From: Siphonodentalium dalli
Taxonomy: Eukaryota; Mollusca; Scaphopoda; Gadilida; Siphonodentaliidae
Assembly (NCBI GenBank): GCA_032622095.1
Contig: CP136063.1
Span: forward strand, 217,513,982-217,577,981
DNA: 64,000 nucleotides
Direction: 5' to 3'
A program made the position numbers and the translations under genes. Below are positions 31,628 to 41,575 of the stretch, in pieces. A model generated the notes under the pieces. It searched no databases, was not told the origin of the DNA, and saw only the letters and a program-made list of their open reading frames with translations. Position 1 is the stretch's first letter. Each line of letters starts with the position of its first letter.

Positions 31628-33082
31628 TCAATGAGATGACGTCTTATTTTTTAATGCCAGCGGCTCAGTCACTGTAAATAATGGGGCTGATATTGGTCCT
31701 CGCTGGGGAACATGATCTCTCTTAACTTTCTTGAAAGGACGACAGGGAACACTGCTAGTTTTAGTTTCAAATGCAGGAACAACACTGCCAACTTGCAGAG
31801 CAGCAACACTACCGTTACTAACTGTAGACAGATGGATTGAGTTGACTTTGCTATAAATTGTGCCGTCATTCCGGCTTTTATGATCCCATGAGCATTGTCG
31901 GTTAAATTCTGTCAGGGCGTTGTTAATTTCATCTAGCATCCTCTTTGAACTAACTTTTCGTTTATCAATAAAAGTTCTCAACTGATCCAAGGTCTTTAAC
32001 GTACTTTGCACTAACTCCTCAGGTGGAACGACATCATCGTCATCATCACTAGAATTCCCGTCACTATCAATAGGCACAGTTTCAGGGTCTGCCCCAAAAA
32101 CTTGTTTAACAGGACTAAAAGGACAGGGAGGATCTTCACACTGAAGCACATCATAAGCACCTGATTCATCGTCACTCTCATCATCGTCAACACAAAATGT
32201 ATTATTCGCAATGGCCTCGTCAATAACAGTCTTCACACGCTTCCTCGTTACAGGGTATTTGTTTCCCACTGGCTGAAACACCAGATCTGTCGAGTCATTC
32301 TCTGTACCACTTATTTCTCTAATGATATCGGCAATCGGAATACCTAACTGGGCTTTAATGAGGATAGCTTTCTTTACCCACTTTGGTAGAGGTCTGTTCT
32401 TTGAAGCTATCATATTGATAGGGACTTCATGATTATGCGAAGAGACATATTTTACCTCAACACATCCAGTGGCATGAAAAACCTTGCATATAATTCTCGC
32501 GGGGCAAACAACACCCCTTTTCAGGATTGTGTCCTTATTCTTTTGTGCACGCCGCTCCAACACGGCTTCGATCTGGTCTCTTCTGCAGTGAGGACGAGCT
32601 GTACCGTCATGATGACAAATGTAGTACATAGTCGTGTACTCTTTTCCAGCATGCTTACCACCTTGCAACGTAAAATAAACGCCCTTCACTTCTTCTTTTT
32701 CTTTCCAATCAAAGAACTCCTGCTGGGACTTGAAGGTCAAATGTTTCGTTTCCACTTCGACTGCATGATCTCGCATAAGATGCTCTGTCATGGCCGTCAT
32801 ATGAAAGAAATCTTTAGTACATCCTGGATAGATGCATAAATTTGATGTTATACTCGTTAAATTAGATGGTAGCTCCTGATCAGCATGTTTTTTCATCCAG
32901 TGTGTCTTAAGATTTTTCTTCTTTTTGTAAACAAATCCACAGAACTCACACTCAAACTGTCTGATTTTTTCAGCTGAAGCATCATTCTCATCAGTCGGTA
33001 ACACGATCTCAATAGTGGTGTCATCCGGAATTGGATTCAGCAATGCATGGACTGTTTGGCTTATCTCCATATTGGACAACAT
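31628..33082 (-). CDS. C2H2 + FAR1/WRKY-GCM1-like zinc-finger protein, paralogue B
   Basis: 484 codons if started at MLSNMEISQ (ATG 33082); the ATG shared with paralogue A is at 33070. Same architecture as A: two C2H2 fingers, the CPARIICK...HNHEV zinc fold, acidic middle, and KKVKRD near the end. Differences are mostly conservative substitutions plus small in-frame indels (for example CHHDG versus CHDG, QTVHALL versus QTVALL). It has an extra C-terminus NKTSSH because the A-run is one base shorter. The upstream frame stays open across a probable acceptor CAATTTCAG|GTTTTTC, so a 5' intron is likely. Two intact frames after duplication suggest coding constraint. Confidence 0.8.
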   Translation of the reverse strand: MLSNMEISQTVHALLNPIPDDTTIEIVLPTDENDASAEKIRQFECEFCGFVYKKKKNLKTHWMKKHADQELPSNLTSITSNLCIYPGCTKDFFHMTAMTEHLMRDHAVEVETKHLTFKSQQEFFDWKEKEEVKGVYFTLQGGKHAGKEYTTMYYICHHDGTARPHCRRDQIEAVLERRAQKNKDTILKRGVVCPARIICKVFHATGCVEVKYVSSHNHEVPINMIASKNRPLPKWVKKAILIKAQLGIPIADIIREISGTENDSTDLVFQPVGNKYPVTRKRVKTVIDEAIANNTFCVDDDESDDESGAYDVLQCEDPPCPFSPVKQVFGADPETVPIDSDGNSSDDDDDVVPPEELVQSTLKTLDQLRTFIDKRKVSSKRMLDEINNALTEFNRQCSWDHKSRNDGTIYSKVNSIHLSTVSNGSVAALQVGSVVPAFETKTSSVPCRPFKKVKRDHVPQRGPISAPLFTVTEPLALKNKTSSH

Positions 33083-33202
33083 TGAAAAACCTGAAATTGA
33101 ACAAGCTTGATTATAATTTTCCAAAGTGTTAGGTCGAAATAACCTACACAATTATGATTGGGAAGGTCATTATGAAATCAAGTAGGTCAAATTGTCGGAA
33201 AC

Positions 33203-33438
33203 ATAAAGCTTTCATGATAGGAGCTGCGCTGGTGCAGCATTAAATACCCTGTGCCAGTGGATTCTCTTATATATGCGAGTCTCCCACAAGACAATCCCCT
33301 GACTTGCATGGTCAAGGTAAATATTGATAGGCCAATGTATTCTCTTATATATGCTAGGCTCCCTATGGGCGACTCCCATATATAAGAGAATGCATTGGCC
33401 CAGGGTTTTCACAAAGCTCCAGTCATGGAAGGGTCAAA
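33203..33438. mobile_element. TTAA-type double-hairpin MITE (CCCTTTCATGA family), copy B
   Basis: Orthologous in position to 25,297-25,558. The first hairpin is partly deleted ('gagtctcccacaagacaat'). Confidence 0.7.
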
Positions 33439-33533
33439 TCACAAAATAAACAATATTGTCATGTTATATATTAGTTTTTGTATATTTGATATGCAGCAGC
33501 TACTTGTGGGCCTCTAACTGCTGCCTTTTTGTC

Positions 33534-33955
33534 TTAACCCTTTACCCAACAAACCGGCCAAAACCGGCCAAATAAAGCTTCAACAGCCTAAAATATCTTC
33601 GGTCTGTCTCAATAGAACCATACAAATATGGATATCATTGGAACCGGCTCCTTGACCACATTGTGATAGTTACAGTTATGCCCTGTGCCAATGCATTCTC
33701 TTATATATGCGAGTCGACCATAGGTCGCCTCGAGTCGACCATAGGTCGCCTCTCATATATAAGAGAATGCATTGGCCTAAAAAAAAATCTTTTTTTAACA
33801 CTTTTTACCATTTTTTCTTACATTCTTTAACAATTTTATAATTTTTAATGTGTTAAGCCAATGCATTCTCTTATATATGCGAGGCGACCTATGGTCGACT
33901 CGCATATATAAGAGAATGCATTGGCACAGGGCCCTTCTGTTGGGTAAAGGGTTAA
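33534..33955. mobile_element. TTAA-flanked double-hairpin MITE, copy 4, with empty site in paralogue
   Basis: TTAACCCTTTACCCAACA ... TGTTGGGTAAAGGGTTAA inserted in 'gtcTTAAagac'. Copy A has the single TTAA at 25,654-25,657. The first hairpin loop carries an extra internal repeat ('gagtcgaccataggtcgcct' twice). Confidence 0.93.
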
Positions 33956-34329
33956 AGACATATTGTGGACTTCAGTGCTTAAACAGATAAGTTATAAGTT
34001 CTCTTAGTTCCCGATAAGCGGATGGACAGATATCCAACATTTTCAGATAAACAAAGATGGATTACGGAAACATTTGAACAATGTCAATAAACCCTTATTG
34101 AAAGCACTCCTGATGACAAACCTGCATACCAAATTTCATTGAGATCCGATAACACATAGCAGGGATTTATGAGCCGACGGACAGACACATGTAATTCAGT
34201 ATAGCCCATTTGGACAAAAAATTCAATGTAAAAAACCCTGGTATTAATGTGCATCAAAATGTGGATCAAAATGCAAATTTCTGTATACTGGCCATTTTCT
34301 GTTTTATTGCAAAACAAATTAGTGACATA

Positions 34330-35219
34330 CACCCCATGCATCCGGATGTGCTCGTAGTGGAAGACATGCTCGTGGCGGAATAACCACATGGCCCGCAATT
34401 TGCACACCGTTCACGGTTAGACACATGTTGCACCGAAACCAACACATACCAGTGGTTGACGGTGGTGGTACTATTTGTGGCTATAATTTACCCAACTATA
34501 CATCAAACTTCTTTAAACATGGACGCAGTTTAATCCTATTTTACCGGGAAGTTAGGCCAAAAAGTGTGGCAAAATTTGCATTTCTTACATAAAATTACGA
34601 TTTCCGTGGTAAAAGCCCAGACAATATAGTATTTGCATACATTGCTATTTCCGCGGATATTCCCTTAATATAATAGACGACATTTTCAGTCATGTTTCTA
34701 CATTTTCCATAGTAAAAAATTACCATATATGCAGGTCATAGCAAGAACATATGGTATGTCTATAGCAGTGGTTTTACGTTTGCTATAGACATGCCCCAAA
34801 ATCAAGTGAGTGCCTCCATGGAAATTAATTTTTCCGGCACTAATATGATTGACATCGCAAACATGTCCAGTTCATTTTGAAGCTAAGACATCATACTTTG
34901 AGAGACTGTATGTGATATAATGTGTCAATGCAAAGATTCATTAAAATTTGATAACACTTATATCGAGTAAGTATTTCAGGTCATAATTTTCGTATAAAAC
35001 CCGATTATCGAACAGTAATATGCAAATTGCGGAAACCACAACCACTCATTTCTGTAGACCGATTATCGCTGTTAACGTTTAAAAAAAATCAAGGTAAAAT
35101 AAACCGTGTTTTTATGAAATAACTTACGACAACTAAAGACGATGTGCAAATCGCGGGCCATGTGGTTATTCCGCTACGAGCATGTCTTCCGCTACGAGCA
35201 TGTCCGGATGCATGGGGTG
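34330..35219. mobile_element. 890-bp element with ~80-bp TIRs (CACCCCATGCATCCGGA)
   Basis: Ends CACCCCATGCATCCGGA / TCCGGATGCATGGGGTG, inverted for about 80 bp including 'gcgggccatgtggttattcc'. The empty site in copy A reads 'tagtgacatatcaagc'. Flanking direct repeat is ACATA if the TIRs are complete, or up to GTGACATA if they overlap the target. No ORF. Superfamily not resolved. Confidence 0.85.
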
Positions 35220-35341
35220 ACATATCAAGCATTAGATGTTTATTAAACATATTAACTCTAAACAAATAAAAAAAATTAAAAAAGATTTAACTAACCTCAA
35301 CCCTTTCTTTACGAAAAACTCTTTGATGAGTAGTTCACCTG

Positions 35342-35780
35342 CAGTGTTCGCGCTGTTGGTGGCCAAATTGGCCAATGGCCAATCTTTTTTGAAAATTCAA
35401 ATTTTGTTTACCCCAATTTGAGACGGAAAGCTAATTAAAAGCGCTGAATAGATCGACAGTCCAGACAAAGTTAGGCGACGAAAGTATTTCGTACTTCAGA
35501 GATATCGTACCGTAACGGCCCAATAAATAGGTGGATTTTTGTTTATACGTGGTCGATGACACCGACTATGTAAACATGTATGCTTTGAAGAGAGTTGTTA
35601 TCTGAGTGAGCACAATGAATAGGTGAATACCTAGTGATGATGCTGTTGTTTTATGGAGTTTATTTTGTAATGTCCAATAAATTGGCGGATCGAAATAGTA
35701 TACATCATTCGCATTCACTGCACATAATCAAATTTCATGAGACAGCAACAGGTAAGCTCTAACATTTAACCAGCCTAATC
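35342..35780 (+). mobile_element. Terminus and 5'UTR region of a hAT element
   Basis: CAGTGTTCGCGCTG, then repeated 'ggccaa' motifs, 'gaaagctaattaa', 'aagcgctgaatagatcgac' and 'gcgacgaaagtatttcgtac' match, in reverse, the right part of the 59.4-kb hAT. The match resumes at 'acagcaacaggtaagctcta', including a donor-like AG|GTAAGCTCT, after about 230 bp absent from the 59.4-kb units. Right end not found. Copy B only. Confidence 0.7.
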
Positions 35781-35921
35781 CTTTTTTTTTTTTTTGCTTA
35801 ATCTGTATACATGTACTGGTTATGTAGTCTGCAAGATAAAATACCTAAATGCATTGTCGCTTAATTGGATGTACCGGCGAGCAGTTCTTAACTGAATGGT
35901 TTTGTGATGTGTCTTAAACTG

Positions 35922-36006
35922 CATCCATCCTGTGACAAGGTTTATATATCAAGGAGTGGTTTGAGGGGTCACATAATGAACAAACACGAATTACAGAACA
36001 TCAACG
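35922..36006 (+). pseudogene. C2H2 zinc-finger exon, decayed (copy B)
   Basis: HPSCDKVYISRSGLRGHI with NKH and donor AACG|GTAAGT. The first zinc-ligand cysteine of the finger is lost (Cys to His) and the upstream exon part found in copy A is absent. Paralogue of 27,928-28,223. Confidence 0.55.
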
Positions 36007-36110
36007 GTAAGTGTGAGTGTGTGCTAAATGCATTTGTTATGTAATTTCTATGCAGGGCTGGACGGCTGGATTTAGAAACACCAAATTATTATTACTCAGA
36101 GAAAATATAA

Positions 36111-36702
36111 ACTAGAGGTGTGACTGTCCCAATGGGACTACGGATACCCCCCTTTAAAATACTAAGATGTTTCACATGTCAGTAAACATTTAGTTAAAAT
36201 AATAAAATAACAGTTCCCATTGCAGGTGTACAACCATAACCCTAATCTTAAACCTATTGACCAAAAAATGTAGGAATAAAAGCTTGGACAAAATTATGTA
36301 TGTTGCGAAAAAGTCGAAAAAGGGGAATAACTCCACCAAAAAATGTCGGACAGACGTCATAATCGCAGGTGCACAAGTTCCCATGGTACTAAATATCTGT
36401 GCCACGTTTTAAAAAAATTGACCGAAAATGTAGGAATAAAAGCTCGGACAAAAGTATACATGTTGCGAAACTTTTCTAAGTCGAAAAAGGGGGGATAACT
36501 CCACCAAAAAAAGTCTGACAGACGTCATAATCGCAGGTGCACAGGTTCCCATGGTGGTTGATGTCTGTGCCAAGTTTCACGGAAATTGATCAAAAAACGA
36601 CTGAGAAAAAACTCTGGACAAATTTGTGTCCACGGACGGACGACGGACGGACGGACAAGCTGACTCCAGTATACCCCCCCTAACTTCGTTGCGGGGGGTA
36701 TA
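36111..36702. mobile_element. 592-bp insertion ending GCGGGGGGTATAA, with empty site in paralogue
   Basis: Starts 'ctagaggtgtgactgtccc' and ends 'cggggggtataa'. TATAA is repeated at both edges and single in copy A ('aatataaattacttg'). Contains two ~180-bp modules ('aaaaggggaataactcca', 'gacagacgtcataatcgcag') and 'ggacggacggac' runs. Start-type sequence also at 9,963-10,060. Class unknown. Confidence 0.75.
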
Positions 36703-36991
36703 ATTACTTGATTAACAACGCAGAGAGAACTGCCACTGGACAGTGGACAAGACATGTTATTCAAGAAGTGATAAAACATTATAAACCTGTGCACCAAAAG
36801 TGGAACATGAAACTAAAATTTGATTCTATCGTTTTAGTACATACATATATTCAGGCAGCTGGGAAATAATATTACCTTTTTCTCAAGAGGAGTGAATTTA
36901 CTGAAGAATTGTCACACCCCTCACGAATAAACGTAATATCTAAAACCCAAATAATTTATATTTGAATATCAGTATCATAATAATAAACATA

Positions 36992-37324
36992 CCGCTATTC
37001 TCAAAGTAATTGACCAGAAAAACGGGGTGATACCCCGGTCATGACCACGGTGATACCGGTAATAAACGGTAGCTGTATCGAGGCGGTCATGGCAGTGGAA
37101 TTACGGTATTGGGCGATGATACCGCGGTCTTTTAGCGGGCACCGCATTAATTTTTTTGAATACCACAGTGATTTTCATGGAACACTTTGAGGGGAGGTAT
37201 TTACTCCCACATACGTTAACAAGCGGTATCAGTACCGCGGTATTGGAGGATACCGCGGTATAGTACCGCAGTATTAACGGGGTGACACCACGTTGCTGGT
37301 GGTCAATTACTTTAAGTATAGCGG
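36992..37324. mobile_element. 333-bp TA-flanked TIR element with empty site in paralogue
   Basis: CCGCTATTCTCAAAGTAATT / AATTACTTTAAGTATAGCGG inverted, flanked by TA. Copy A has 'aaatgTAcaatg' uninterrupted at about 28,565. The interior is rich in 'taccgcggta' palindromes. Tc1/mariner-type targeting inferred. Confidence 0.88.
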
Positions 37325-37395
37325 TACAATGTATCTTTCACATCTCAAATTATACCTAGTAATTGCATTTTTCATATTCACAAATGTCATAATGT

Positions 37396-37745
37396 AAAAA
37401 TATCAGTTAGTTCCCCCTGAACATGGTTACAAATAAAGAAGATAAATTTTATTTTTTATTTTTATTTTTACTCAAATTATTCTCAGTGAAATATTCAATT
37501 GCCACTACATGTGTTTCACGCTATTGTGTTTGTTCTGATGAGATAATTTTGGGACATTTAAAAAGTATTAAAAAAAAATTCTATCTTTGTGAGTTCAATT
37601 TTCAGTTTTTCACATGGTATAAATAAAGAGCATTTCTCACAACCTTCCTGGAATATTATAACTATATTTATCTATAGTTAATGAATCCATTTTGCACACA
37701 TGTACATATCCACACAATTATTGATTTAAAATTTACATACATGTA
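37396..37745. other. Nothing recognised
   Basis: AT-rich sequence right of the duplication edge. A 67-codon plus-strand open frame is low-complexity and I do not believe it. Confidence 0.3.
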
Positions 37746-38051
37746 CCCTGCTGTACAAAACAAGTGTCCACTTAACAGCGGTGCGGTTAGCGTTGCCACA
37801 GCGGCCGAAATACAACTACACCTCGGCTCCACCGGCTAACTACAGTTGGGCCGCGGTGTACTTGCCATTTGGCATGGTGTAGTTGCCGCGGTGTACTTTC
37901 ATTAAACTGTAAAAAGACGATACAAACCAGAAATCTAACCTTGTACTTGCCGTTCGGCCGCGGCGGTGCTCAACTGCAGTTACAAACTCTGACACCGCGG
38001 CCGAATGGCAAATACACCGCAGTGTCAATGGACACTTGTTTTGTCCAGCGG
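37746..38051. mobile_element. ~306-bp GC-rich TIR element
   Basis: CCCTGCTGTACAAAACAAGT / ACTTGTTTTGTCCAGCGGGG inverted, then 'gtccacttaacagcggtg / caccgcagtgtcaatggac'. The interior repeats 'gccgcggtgta'. Target duplication not clear. Confidence 0.65.
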
Positions 38052-38597
38052 GGTATGTAGCCACCCTTAAATTTCACTTTAACCCCCTTTAGAATTTAAA
38101 TAGTGTTTAATGACTATAGAAACTATTAACTGCTGACTACTCATTTTTCAAATTGGAATGCGTGGTTAGCATATGATGTGTGAATGCTTTTGGTTGGAAA
38201 TGGAGTAGTGAATGTTGTGTTTGGGCGATCTGGAGGTGGCTTGATCGATATCGAAAATGAAGGTATGGTGACACCCTAAACTAGTCACAAATTGAACACT
38301 TGCCTTGCAGTTGAATTAATGAATAACTTCTACTGAGACATGGAATTTTGATCAGATACTATACTTGTCATGATTTGAATGATTTTACGGCGCTCAATGT
38401 TTGGCAGAGAAACTTGGAAGCTGGACGTTCTGAATCAACATGACGACAAATAAAATACTCCCATAAGTGGATGTAACAGGGAGTTACATGTAAACTCAAG
38501 TAAATACAAGGACATATATTCTCCCACACACCAGCGTGCCTTAGAATCAATGATGAACGATCCATTGAACAGTCTGATTGACGAAACACATCACATA
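38052..38597. other. Nothing recognised
   Basis: Intergenic, no exon or repeat ends supported. Confidence 0.3.
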
Positions 38598-38605
38598 GGA
38601 TTGTC

Positions 38606-38964
38606 CAAGTCTGAGTTTAGTGTGCCTGTCATTTGCAGAATGAGGTAAGGCCTCATTTTCTCAGGAAAGTTTCTTTATTATCAAATTTATTCATTCTATT
38701 TCTTTTTTTAGTTTAGTTTCGCCATATCCCCAAATTGGCAGACGACACATTGCATAATCGAGGTTCCCAATGGGTGTACATCACAATATTCACCATTTGG
38801 GTACTTCAATCTGAGTCTTTGTCTCCTATAGCATATGAGGCCATGCAGAATGAGGTCCCCAGAGGGTGAATTTGTTGATGCTAGCCCACTGTACGGAATA
38901 GCATCACCAAATTCACCCTCGGGGACCTCATTCTGCAAATGACAGGCACATTAACTCAGACTTG
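38606..38964. mobile_element. hAT-like MITE
   Basis: CAAGTCTGAGTTTAGTGTG ... CTCAGACTTG. Flanking 8-mers are GGATTGTC and GGATAGTC (7 of 8). The left hairpin is deleted, the right one intact. Confidence 0.85.
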
Positions 38965-39159
38965 GGATAGTCATATAGAGCAATACTTTCACGACATGTT
39001 TTTCAAGATTTTAGAGGTCAAACCAGATGTCAGTTTACAAACAGACAGGCAACTGATATTCTCAAAGTTTCAAGAGGCACGATTTAATTCTGAAAGGATG
39101 TGCCAGAGTTCTCAGAATCCAGGGATGACGACGTTGATAAACCATGATCTTTAATGCAG

Positions 39160-39831
39160 GGTTTCCGCTATACCGGCACAGGGTCCCCTTGACGGCCCCG
39201 TTCCCCTCGCCAAGTTTTCCCCTCCTGCCATACCCCAGGACATACTGCATGTCTATAAAGGTATAAAGATGTTTAAAACTTCTGAATTTTGTTGGAATAG
39301 TACTAAGGAATTTAAAAAGGTGAATTTATTTTATATCTTGTGAGTGTACACTCTAAACGCGTTGTTAAATTAAAACAGGAAGTGATCATAACTGACATCG
39401 CTAGGAGCTATGCCTTTGAGGTCGGTTAGTTACGTTGCGGTTGTATGTAATCAGCCTTAATATATTCCGATTACGTTATGCATCCGAAACATCTGCTGTG
39501 TCTTCCACAGTGAGTCTTTTAACATTAACGAGCATGTTTAACTCGGGATTAAAATTACTGGTTTTCTGTACATGTACTTCGTAAATTAATATATATCTAA
39601 TAAATTTACTAGTTTTAAAGTTACAGGTACATGAATAAGGTTTGATAGCTTGGCACTTGGGCAGAAATGGAACAAAACAATCTGCCGTTTCTACTCTCAC
39701 ACAATTCTATTGGCCGATATAACGAAAGTAGTTCAACCAGTGCTAAAAGTAAAACAGGCTACTTTTACCTGGATTTTTCCCCTTGACGGCTACCGGCCCC
39801 ATTCCCCTACCCCTAGCGGAAACCCTGTTTA
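39160..39831. mobile_element. TIR element interrupting the 3' end of the 40-kb gene
   Basis: CAGGGTTTCCGCTA ... TAGCGGAAACCCTG, with inner inverted 'ccccttgacggc'. Flanked by TTTAATG on both sides (7 bp certain; the eighth base differs). CAGGG-initial ends and a 7-8-bp duplication fit hAT. No ORF of its own recognised. It sits inside the minus-strand ORF that otherwise continues to 39,084. Confidence 0.8.
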
Positions 39832-40766
39832 ATGTTATTAAATTTTTGTTTGTAGGTATCTGCTTCTGATCTGAGCATCCGAATTTCTTGCTTTTGGTCG
39901 TTTACTTTGGTGATAAGTTCAGTTCTATCCATGAACTTGTGTTGTAAACGTTGTACATTGGGTGTGGAAATTTCACGGTTCTTTCGCCGACTGGCTCTCT
40001 TGCGAAGCATTTCTCTTTCTACCTGACAATTATCACACCGGTTATTTGTTACCAACAGAGAGCATTTTGAAGATCTTATTGTAGAACTATATGTGAGACC
40101 TTCCGTGACAGCACAGAAATCTTGCTCCCTGAAGGCTCTAACATCACATGTTACTCCATCAGAGATCTCACTGCCAAGAGGAGCAACATAGTGATAATCT
40201 TCATCCGGATTACCAATGCAGATGGAATATGTCCTGAGTTTATCCAGTAGTTGCTGGCACAATGTCACAGAGTCGCATATCCGATCCAATCCATCCCAGA
40301 ATGGGTTGTTCCGAGGAAGTTCTTTTCTGTGTACAAAGATTTTCGGAACATAAGTATGGTCAATCTGTATTAATAATTTAATACTTGTTTTGTCTGCACT
40401 TCCTGGATAAAATTCAATAATATTGATGTCATTCACATCTGTTCGCATGATGTAAGGAGGATTCATGGTTGATATCAGATCTTGTTTCAGACATTCAGGT
40501 GACAAAGAATGTCCAAGAAGCCAGTCATTGTGCTCAGTTTGAGTTCCGTCATCACAAGCACTTATACATGTACCAGTGTCTGTCTGAGTAGCTCCGTCAT
40601 TTGTGACTTTCATGAGAATCGTTGTGTTTTTTCCTTTGAAGATTTCTTCATCAGTGTCGCTTGATGAGGCAGCATCACGATAATCACTGCATTGTTCTGC
40701 TGATTTAGTTTTTTTCCAATACCCCTTCCTCAATGGTGCAATAGCCTTTCGCTTCTTTTTTGGCAT
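39813..40766 (-). CDS. Unrecognised nuclear coiled-coil protein, 3' end interrupted by a transposon
   Basis: 317 codons from ATG at 40766, chosen because it opens with the SV40-type nuclear signal MPKKKRKA and directly follows an acceptor-like ACGTTACAG|G; eleven codons upstream are also open. An acidic/serine stretch and two T-Q-T repeats (TQTDT, TQTEH) come first. A middle region without a known motif follows (FWDGLDRICDSVTLCQQLL). Then C-x2-C with a basic tail (CDNCQVEREMLRKRASRRKN) and a C-terminal coiled coil (ITKVNDQKQEIRMLRSEADT). The last three codons and stop come from the TIR element at 39160-39831. Ignoring that insertion, the frame would run about 20 more codons to a stop at 39084-39086. 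The Cys-pair plus coiled-coil layout recalls N-terminal halves of some transposon proteins, but I cannot name the family. Confidence 0.6.
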   Translation of the reverse strand: MPKKKRKAIAPLRKGYWKKTKSAEQCSDYRDAASSSDTDEEIFKGKNTTILMKVTNDGATQTDTGTCISACDDGTQTEHNDWLLGHSLSPECLKQDLISTMNPPYIMRTDVNDINIIEFYPGSADKTSIKLLIQIDHTYVPKIFVHRKELPRNNPFWDGLDRICDSVTLCQQLLDKLRTYSICIGNPDEDYHYVAPLGSEISDGVTCDVRAFREQDFCAVTEGLTYSSTIRSSKCSLLVTNNRCDNCQVEREMLRKRASRRKNREISTPNVQRLQHKFMDRTELITKVNDQKQEIRMLRSEADTYKQKFNNIKQGFR

Positions 40767-40799
40767 CCTGTAACGTATGATAAAGCTCATTAATATCAC

Positions 40800-41255
40800 A
40801 ATGATAAAGAGGTACTGGTACAGAAAAATAATAGAATATCATAGAATTTTCTGTACTTCCAATGATAGTGATGGGAGTTTATTTCTGTTCAAATTATTGA
40901 AGTGAAATTTGTACAGGACATTGAGCCCATCGATAGAAGGTTTTGCATGCCAGATGTCGACTCACATAACAGGAAGTTTGTAACTCATTCAGAACTTTTG
41001 TCAGCCTAGCAAAAATTATAAAGAGCGTCCATGCTTCCATCACACAAAAGCAGTATATAATTAAGAGCATTCTTAATTATGACCTTTTATGATAGGTTTC
41101 AACGTATTACTTATGGACGGTTGTGTGGATTTTCTTGACACATGTGGCATACGATTGATGTTAATTTCATGTATTTAAAATTTTTCTTTTACATGGTAAG
41201 AAAATAGGCTTAGGAAAAATGGTAAATTTTGGTATCAAATTTGACAGGGCATCTT
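40800..41255. other. Upstream flank of the 40-kb gene, nothing recognised
   Basis: Would contain its 5' intron if the acceptor before the ATG is real. No repeat ends seen. Confidence 0.35.
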
Positions 41256-41257
41256 TA

Positions 41258-41575
41258 ACCCTTAACCCTTTCATGGCGGGAGCTGCGCTAGTGCAGCATT
41301 AAAGATACTGTGCCAGTGCATTCTTTTATATGGGAGAAATCTTGCTCTCTGACATCACATGTTACTCCATCAGAGTTAACCCTTCCATGACTGGAGCTTC
41401 ATGAAATTTGGCGAAAACCTTGTGCCAATTGCATTCTCTTCTATATACGAGTCTCCCATAGGTAGCCTTGAATATATGAGAGAATACATTGACCTAACAA
41501 TATGGGAGACTCGTACACTGGCACAGGACCTTCAATCATGCTCTAGCGCAATAAGCGCAGCTACCCTCATGAAAC
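41258..41575. mobile_element. TTAA-type double-hairpin MITEs (CCCTTTCATG family), fragments
   Basis: 'ttaaccctttcatggcggga' and, 110 bp later, 'ttaacccttccatgactgga', each followed by partial 'cattctctt..tat' hairpins. Two overlapping degenerate copies. Confidence 0.5.

Larger units (their letters stand above)
31442..37395. repeat. Segmental duplication, copy B
   Basis: Partner of 23,222-28,640. Copy-B-specific insertions: 33,534-33,955, 34,330-35,219, 35,342-about 35,780, 36,111-36,702 and 36,992-37,324. Copy-A-specific: 23,452-23,705, 26,270-26,703 and the 28.65-kb pair at the edge. Confidence 0.88.

Noticed and set aside
39160-39831. Separate small genes in 39,062-39,250, 39,476-39,700 and 39,650-39,832
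   Set aside because: All fall in or across the TIR element and show no domain.
40000-40100. THAP or P-element transposase identity for the 40-kb gene
   Set aside because: The Cys-pair and coiled coil are suggestive, but no THAP C2CH pattern or catalytic motif is present, so no family name was given.
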